A stretch of DNA of 9,740 nt from SBAX01 sp964646605 (lineage in GTDB: Bacteria > Planctomycetota > Phycisphaerae > UBA1845). The stretch's first letter is position 1. The number at the start of each line of letters is the position of its first letter. The stretch spans positions 1 to 9,740 of the forward strand of contig CAZYEX010000084.1 of assembly GCA_964646605.1 (NCBI GenBank), in the 5' to 3' direction. The notes under the pieces are model-generated. The model was not told the origin of the DNA. It searched no databases and saw only the letters and a list, made by a program, of their open reading frames with translations. Positions 6,801 through 9,740 of this stretch are shown piece after piece. Position numbers and translations under genes: made by a program.

Positions 6801-7139
6801 CAATGGGCGACGGCGAAAGTGCGTGGGGCACAAATCCGCCCGAGCAAGAAAATCGTCGTCCAGGCCGAGTGCAATTTCGGCGGCGGGGGCACGGTGCGGT
6901 CGGCCGCGGCGTATGCGTGGACCTGGAAATGGGGCAACGTGGACGGCGACCTGGACGTGGACGCAATCGACATCCTCCTGATCGTCAATAAATTCAAAAA
7001 CCTCCCTGGGGCGACCGCCTTCGAACCGGTCAACCTCTGGGGATGCACGCCGGACGGGGTGATCGACGCTTTCGACATCGTCTCGGGCGTCGACGCGTTC
7101 AAGGGCGTTGTCTACCCCTGCGGATTGGTTTGCCCGTAG
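3825..7139 (+). CDS. Giant secreted cysteine-repeat protein with cohesin-like region and C-terminal dockerin-like repeats
   Basis: An 1104-residue predicted extracellular protein with about 126 cysteines by hand count. Residues 1-41 look like a signal peptide: a basic start, hydrophobic VAVAVWALSAYYG, and a cut near GLAQ|V. Residues about 42-485 are cysteine repeats of the type CNDGxFCxGxExC, interspersed with modules of the form CxGGxNDGxxCxxxxxC. Residues about 486-730 (RLEWRPTTSQAIPVGSTAIL onward, VEALVAWNPTYLEI) resemble a cohesin-type beta-sandwich, interrupted by a cysteine cluster at 562-597. Residues about 731-890 are a second block resembling Dictyostelium-type CTDC repeats (CNDNEPCTVDSC). 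From about 893 comes a module starting ARYLDVSVNP with two more CSGG units (932, 952), and 1037-1104 is a dockerin-like pair (DGDLDVDAID; then a weaker DGVIDAFDI ending DAFKGVVYPC). Cysteines probably form disulfides and the last domain probably binds calcium. Function is unknown: adhesin, matrix or surface scaffold are guesses. It diverges from the PEP-CTERM gene and shares its end module with the gene at 9287. Confidence 0.8.
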   Translation: MRDELSRGNGTGRRVGRTSSRVAVAVWALSAYYGTSMGLAQVCPTAPCSVPANCNDGKFCTQDFCVGTTCVCVHSDGQCDDGNFCDGANYCNAATDVCEEEPPVQCDPPLFCSTVFAACVECETNAQCTSFPRLRCNSSGTCVECTSASHCQDGAFCTGFESCNTTTGSCENGTPVSCPKKCFLGSFPGITCSTDANCGAVGNCVGMCSDQRAACVECENAAHCSNGIFCDGPETCVNDVCVAGTAPVCKTCVGGNDDGAGCAITADCASPGTCTGGSGFCDEANDRCQVCLNNSHCNDGLMCTTDECTLFPVSGLRICNNASDDSICDNGAACDGAEHCNVTNTACEDGTSITCQKKCFLGTVPGTNCTSDANCGSGGKCLGFCSETFGGCAQCENSATCNDGQHCNGVETCGGNGQCVNGTTVDCSAFDNLPCGIGQCNENINQCQTQAINSGQACEDANHCTASSKCSGGVCANNPPASNDPYRCIRLEWRPTTSQAIPVGSTAILSLYAVANGCNTPSEDCPTGQASVAGVEALVAWNPTYLEIQTSTTQNRNPQDPCDHPNPCYVCNGKCSGGSRNGLVCDNVATLCPGGLCNSNPATFNWSSSLFPNDCISSQMNGPCPSSGFPGNDGTLYYQSIQPITCSGSPPVLARSACATTAGLHITDIKFKAKAVPPTGGGVTTVSFTSCGPIPRRTAVIWGDDPIPGTDTDDILKTTGPEATIVVLACGVSADCNDNEPCTVDSCLNGTCSHSPMSCQDADLCTDNACVNGVCVSTPYPCDPGDVCFQGVCYDPCSTTAECNDGVDCTVDTCDTSPPAPIDGICRYTPDDGFCDTGLFCSARRCDPVLDCVFDHHCFSGTGNPCPNPAQCDENTDTCGGCYPPIVSASGARYLDVSVNPLQGSTPLAIRVIGDCDDPETSCVARYVQSKCSGGANNGLNCFTDVDCPRRCSGGSNNGNPCSTDSQCPFGTCTGHCDGGPLDAAPAFKTAAQWATAKVRGAQIRPSKKIVVQAECNFGGGGTVRSAAAYAWTWKWGNVDGDLDVDAIDILLIVNKFKNLPGATAFEPVNLWGCTPDGVIDAFDIVSGVDAFKGVVYPCGLVCP
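4332..4532 (+). repeat. Internal duplication, copy 1 (residues 170-236 of the giant protein)
   Basis: A 67-codon segment beginning CENGTPVSCPKKCFLG and ending GPETC. It aligns without gaps to copy 2, 531 bases downstream: 36 of 67 residues are identical by hand count and all 12 cysteines are conserved. The KKCFLG and DANCG strings are identical in both. Confidence 0.8.
4863..5063 (+). repeat. Internal duplication, copy 2 (residues 347-413 of the giant protein)
   Basis: A 67-codon segment beginning CEDGTSITCQKKCFLG and ending GVETC, the partner of the segment at 4332-4532. Roughly 54% protein identity with every cysteine kept suggests an old duplication of about 177 codons held by selection on the disulfide framework. 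Confidence 0.8.
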
Positions 7140-7204
7140 GCCGGAATCGCTGACGTTCGTGTGTTCGAGAGTCCCTGAGGGGCCCGCGGAAGCCGGATGC
7201 CGCA

Positions 7205-7225
7205 GGGATCGCCTCCGGGCGACCC
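7205..7225 (+). terminator. Hairpin after the giant gene, possible terminator
   Basis: GGG-A-TCGCC (7205-7213) and GGCGA-CCC (7218-7225) can pair around a four-base TCCG loop with one bulged base, 66 bases past the stop of the giant gene. No T-run follows, so terminator activity is uncertain. Otherwise the 204-bp gap before lysC shows no clear feature and no convincing promoter. Confidence 0.25.
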
Positions 7226-7343
7226 CCATCGCGGTTCCCCCCGCTCGGTCGTCCGGCGTACGCGCTCGACGAGGTCTGGTCATCGGACGTACTTGCGACT
7301 ACCTCTGGTCGGCATGATCGACGGCTTCCAGTAAAGTGCGGGG

Positions 7344-8585
7344 ATGTCTTTGATCGTGCAGAAGTTCGGCGGGACGAGTCTCGCCGAGCCGGAGAAAATT
7401 CACCGCGCCGCGCGGCGTGCGATCCGGGCCAAGCTCGAGGGACGCAAAGTCGTCCTGGTGGTGTCGGCCATGGGGCACACCACGGACGAACTCATCGGCC
7501 TGGCCAAGGCGGTCTGCCACGATCCGCCGAAGCGCGAGTTGGACATGCTGCTCACCACCGGGGAGCAGGTATCGATCGCGCTGATGGCGATGGCCATCGA
7601 CGCCGCGGGGCACGAGGCCATCAGCCTGACCGCCGGGCAGCTTGGGCTGGTGACGGACAGCGCCCATTCGCGGGCCCGGATTCAACGCATCAGTCGAGAG
7701 CGCATCGACCGCGAGCTCAGCGCCGGGAAGATCGTCATCATCGCGGGTTTTCAAGGGATCGACGCGGGGGGAGAGATCACCACGCTGGGTCGGGGGGCGT
7801 CGGACACCACGGCGACGGCCCTGGGCGCGGTGCTGGGGGCGGAGGTTTGCGAAATCTACACCGATGTGGACGGGGTCTACACGGCCGATCCGCGGGTGGT
7901 GCCGAAGGCTCGAAAGATCGACGACATCAGTTACGACGTCATGTTGGAGATGGCCGCTGCGGGGGCGGTGGTGATGCACTCGCGGGCCATCGAATTCGCC
8001 AAGAAGTTCAACGTCCCAGTACACGTGCGCAGTTCGCTGACGGACGCCAAAGGAACGATGATCATGGCCGAAACGCAGAGCATGGAAGCCATCGCCGTCC
8101 AGGGGGTCACGCTGAAGGAGGACCTCGCCTTTGTCTCGCTCCAGGCGGTGCCGAACACGCCCGGCATCGCGGCGCGGATCTTCGCCGAGGTGGCCAAGAA
8201 CCATATCGTGGTGGACGACATCGTGCAGAACATCTACGACGGCGGGAAGTTCGCCAACCTGGGTTTTTCCACCAACGCATCGGAGGCCCGCGAAGCGCGG
8301 ACGGTGTGCGAACGGTTGGCGGCGTCGCTGGGCATCGGGGGGGTGGAGGTGGACGAGGGGGTTTCCAAGCTCAGCGCCATCGGAGTGGGGATGCGTACGC
8401 ACACGGGCATCGCAGCCACGATGTTCGAAGCGCTGGCCCAGGCGGCGATCAACATCGAGAACATCTCCACGAGCGAAATCGTGATCAGTTGCATCGTTCG
8501 CCGCGAGGACGGGCCCAAGGCCCTGCGCTTCATCCATGACGCGTTTCGTCTCGACCAGGTCGATCACGGACCGGGGAACGTCTGA
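7344..8585 (+). CDS. lysC: Aspartate kinase (aspartokinase)
   Basis: A 413-residue cytoplasmic enzyme that phosphorylates L-aspartate with ATP, the first step toward lysine (via diaminopimelate), threonine and methionine. The start MSLIVQKFGGTS is the canonical N-terminus with Lys7 in the KFGGTS motif, which fixes the ATG; only GGGG directly precedes it. Other kinase signatures follow: VVSAMG at 39-44, TTGEQVS at 71-77, GFQGID at 135-140, LGRGASDTTA at 148-157 and YTDVDGVYTADPR at 172-184. Two ACT domains lie at about 262-330 and 343-405, the second with MFEALAQAAINIENISTSEI, as in lysine- or threonine-inhibited aspartokinases. The usual LGRGGSDTTA motif has Ala152 in place of the second Gly, a small substitution in the nucleotide/aspartate-binding region. 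Length is normal for the monofunctional class, with no homoserine dehydrogenase fusion. The stop codon overlaps the next gene's ATG by one base. Identity is essentially certain; which amino acid inhibits it cannot be read. Confidence 0.97.
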   Translation: MSLIVQKFGGTSLAEPEKIHRAARRAIRAKLEGRKVVLVVSAMGHTTDELIGLAKAVCHDPPKRELDMLLTTGEQVSIALMAMAIDAAGHEAISLTAGQLGLVTDSAHSRARIQRISRERIDRELSAGKIVIIAGFQGIDAGGEITTLGRGASDTTATALGAVLGAEVCEIYTDVDGVYTADPRVVPKARKIDDISYDVMLEMAAAGAVVMHSRAIEFAKKFNVPVHVRSSLTDAKGTMIMAETQSMEAIAVQGVTLKEDLAFVSLQAVPNTPGIAARIFAEVAKNHIVVDDIVQNIYDGGKFANLGFSTNASEAREARTVCERLAASLGIGGVEVDEGVSKLSAIGVGMRTHTGIAATMFEALAQAAINIENISTSEIVISCIVRREDGPKALRFIHDAFRLDQVDHGPGNV

Positions 8586-9226
8586 TGCGCTGGAGGGCTG
8601 GGGGTCGGGTTCCGGCGTCGATCGTCCTGCCGCCGTTGTGGCGAAGGCATCGGGGCGCGGCGGTGTTGGTTGCCGCTTTGGCGTTGTTCCTGCTCGGCGA
8701 ACGCGTCGCCCTGGGACCCCGGGCGGAATCGGACTCCGACCGCTACCACGATCGAACGTTTCGCGTCGTCCGCGTCGTAGACGGCGACACCTTGGATCTC
8801 GGTTTTGCCGACGGGGAGGGGTCGACGACGCGGGTTCGCTTGTGGGGCGTGGACACCCCAGAATTGGCCCACGGCGGGCAATTGGAAATGCACTTCGGGC
8901 GACAGGCTGCGGACTTTGCGGAGCGCACCTGCGGCGATCGTCATGTTCACGTGGTTTTGTCGCCGAGCCGGACCCGCGACAAGTACGGCCGACTTCTGGC
9001 GTATTTGCTCCTGGAGCGCGGCGGTCCGATGTTCAACGAAATGCTCGTCGAGCAAGGGTTCGCCTACGCGGACACGAGATTCGACCATCCCTACAAGAAA
9101 CAGTTCGAAGTCGCGGAACGCCGGGCGCAGCGCGCGAAGACAGGGCTGTGGGAAAGCGTCACGCTCTCGCAGATGCCCGAATGGCGTCAGCGCCGTGAAC
9201 AATCCGCCGCGGCAAAGGACCGCTGA
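8585..9226 (+). CDS. Thermonuclease-family (SNase-like) protein with N-terminal membrane anchor
   Basis: A 213-residue protein. Residues 1-23 are basic, and about 24-43 (GAAVLVAALALFLLG) form a membrane segment or uncleaved signal, so the nuclease domain should sit outside the cytoplasmic membrane. Residues about 57-190 are a staphylococcal-nuclease (OB-fold) domain with the active-site set intact: VVDGDTLDL (Asp66, Asp68), VRLWGVDTPE (Arg85, Asp90, Glu93) and RDKYGRLLAYL (Arg136), followed by LVEQGFAYA and a closing AKTGLW. Enzymes of this fold cut DNA and RNA with calcium, so secreted or envelope DNA/RNA degradation is a reasonable inference. The ATG overlaps the TGA of lysC (TGATG), which indicates translational coupling; GGGGA 9 bases ahead may help. 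There is no known functional link between lysine synthesis and this nuclease. The last 15 residues are charged and unstructured-looking. A terminator follows 20 bases after the stop. Confidence 0.93.
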   Translation: MRWRAGGRVPASIVLPPLWRRHRGAAVLVAALALFLLGERVALGPRAESDSDRYHDRTFRVVRVVDGDTLDLGFADGEGSTTRVRLWGVDTPELAHGGQLEMHFGRQAADFAERTCGDRHVHVVLSPSRTRDKYGRLLAYLLLERGGPMFNEMLVEQGFAYADTRFDHPYKKQFEVAERRAQRAKTGLWESVTLSQMPEWRQRREQSAAAKDR

Positions 9227-9245
9227 GAACCGCCCCGTGATCCGG

Positions 9246-9276
9246 CCCTCTCCCCCATTGCGAGGGAGAGGGTTTT
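9246..9276 (+). terminator. Rho-independent terminator of lysC-nuclease pair
   Basis: CCCTCTCCC (9246-9254) and GGGAGAGGG (9264-9272) form a perfect 9-bp stem with a 9-base loop, followed directly by TTTT. It lies 20 bases after the nuclease stop. On the minus strand the hairpin has no T-run behind it, so it should act mainly on the plus strand, although it also sits just past the 3' end of the converging gene. The CCCTCTCCC/GGGAGAGGG arms resemble a type of stem often dispersed in bacterial genomes. Confidence 0.75.
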
Positions 9277-9286
9277 GCAAGAAGCG

Positions 9287-9739
9287 TTACGGAGTGCATC
9301 GTCCGCAACGATCACGGCAGAGTGGGTTACCGCAAACCCCATTGGCCACAGGGGGCACCACGCTGCCCAGACAGTGGCTGTTGTTGATGCACGGCAGCCC
9401 ATCGTTCGTTCCGCCGGTACAGGTACTTACGCAGACTCCCGGTCCTCCCAGGGCCGGTGTTATAGCCGTACACGCCGCCCCGCACGGGCCACCGCACGCC
9501 ACCAGGGACGGGCATGTGCAAGGACCAAGGAACGGATAAGCACGGCCCTTGAATGCGTCGACCTCGACCAGGATGTCGGTGGCGTCGACGTCCGAGTTCA
9601 GCCCCGGCAGGTTCGGTTGAAGCTGCATTTCGGCCTTCGGGCGCGCTCCGGGCAGGCTCTTAAACTTCTTGACCAATTCGGAGACGTCCAGACCGTCGGG
9701 CTGGGTCGTCGGCGACGGCGGGTTGAACACCGGGAACAC
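9287..9739 (-). CDS. C-terminal part of a second dockerin-like/cysteine-repeat secreted protein (5'-truncated by window edge)
   Basis: The frame is open to the right edge and stops at TAA (9287-9289), giving the last 151 or so residues of a larger protein; the GTG at the edge is not a real start. Near its visible start are two dockerin-like units: DGLDVSELVKKFKSLPGA, then DVDATDILVEVDAFKGRAYP. These match the end of the giant protein, which has VNKFKNLPGA and VDAFKGVVYP at the same spacing class. Unlike there, a cysteine-rich tail of about 75 residues follows: CTCPSLVACGGPCGAAC, then CTGGTNDGLPCINNSHC, the same CxGGxNDGxxC unit that occurs in the giant protein, ending RDRCGRCTP. It is probably a paralogue or domain relative exported to the surface. 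It converges with the nuclease gene. Function is unknown; export cannot be checked because the N-terminus is missing. Confidence 0.75.
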   Translation of the reverse strand: MFPVFNPPSPTTQPDGLDVSELVKKFKSLPGARPKAEMQLQPNLPGLNSDVDATDILVEVDAFKGRAYPFLGPCTCPSLVACGGPCGAACTAITPALGGPGVCVSTCTGGTNDGLPCINNSHCLGSVVPPVANGVCGNPLCRDRCGRCTP

Positions 9740-9740
9740 G

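Noticed and set aside
7299..8567. 422-codon open frame antisense to lysC
   Set aside because: It is a mirror of the highly biased codon pattern of lysC, rich in Arg/His/Asp with no domain. lysC has every expected motif on the opposite strand.
8564..9280. 238-codon minus-strand frame over the nuclease gene
   Set aside because: The plus strand encodes an intact SNase active site and starts coupled to lysC. The antisense frame has no features and runs through the terminator.

Overview
The window is 9.7 kb of GC-rich, gene-dense bacterial DNA. It most likely comes from a planctomycete (Planctomycetota, perhaps the Phycisphaerae or a related lineage, possibly an environmental genome). This placement is inferred from the company the genes keep: a PEP-CTERM protein, giant secreted cysteine-repeat proteins ending in dockerin-like calcium-binding repeats, a stand-alone IF2_N mini-protein and an HDOD protein. 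No rRNA or other taxonomic marker is present.

Left part (1-2265). The window opens inside a beta-class DNA methyltransferase gene on the + strand that has lost its 5' end to the window edge. It converges on two minus-strand genes: an 81-residue protein that is almost entirely an IF-2 N-terminal domain, and an HDOD-domain protein with a long low-complexity N-terminus.

Middle part (2452-7139). A minus-strand PEP-CTERM protein and a plus-strand 1104-residue, extremely cysteine-rich secreted protein diverge from a 707-bp spacer. The PEP-CTERM protein has a signal peptide, an exosortase sorting signal and a strong ribosome binding site. The spacer holds three TTTCCGG heptamers, a long imperfect stem-loop, and a short leader frame that stops one base before the start of the giant gene. 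The giant protein has cysteine repeats, a cohesin-like beta-sandwich region, a second cysteine block and a C-terminal dockerin-like pair. A 67-residue segment is duplicated inside it without gaps. Two different surface-sorting signatures, PEP-CTERM and dockerin-like, are thus encoded back to back.

Right part (7344-9740). Aspartate kinase (lysC) overlaps by one base a membrane-anchored thermonuclease-like protein. The pair ends at a good Rho-independent terminator. Converging from the right edge is the 3' end of another gene whose product carries the same dockerin-like module and the same cysteine repeat as the giant protein. The window is therefore flanked by two members of one secreted protein family.

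Most of the genes are recognisable. The less familiar material is the cysteine-repeat/dockerin-like family, the structured leader ahead of the giant gene, and the free-standing IF2_N protein. No mobile elements, CRISPR arrays, tRNAs or rRNAs were seen.
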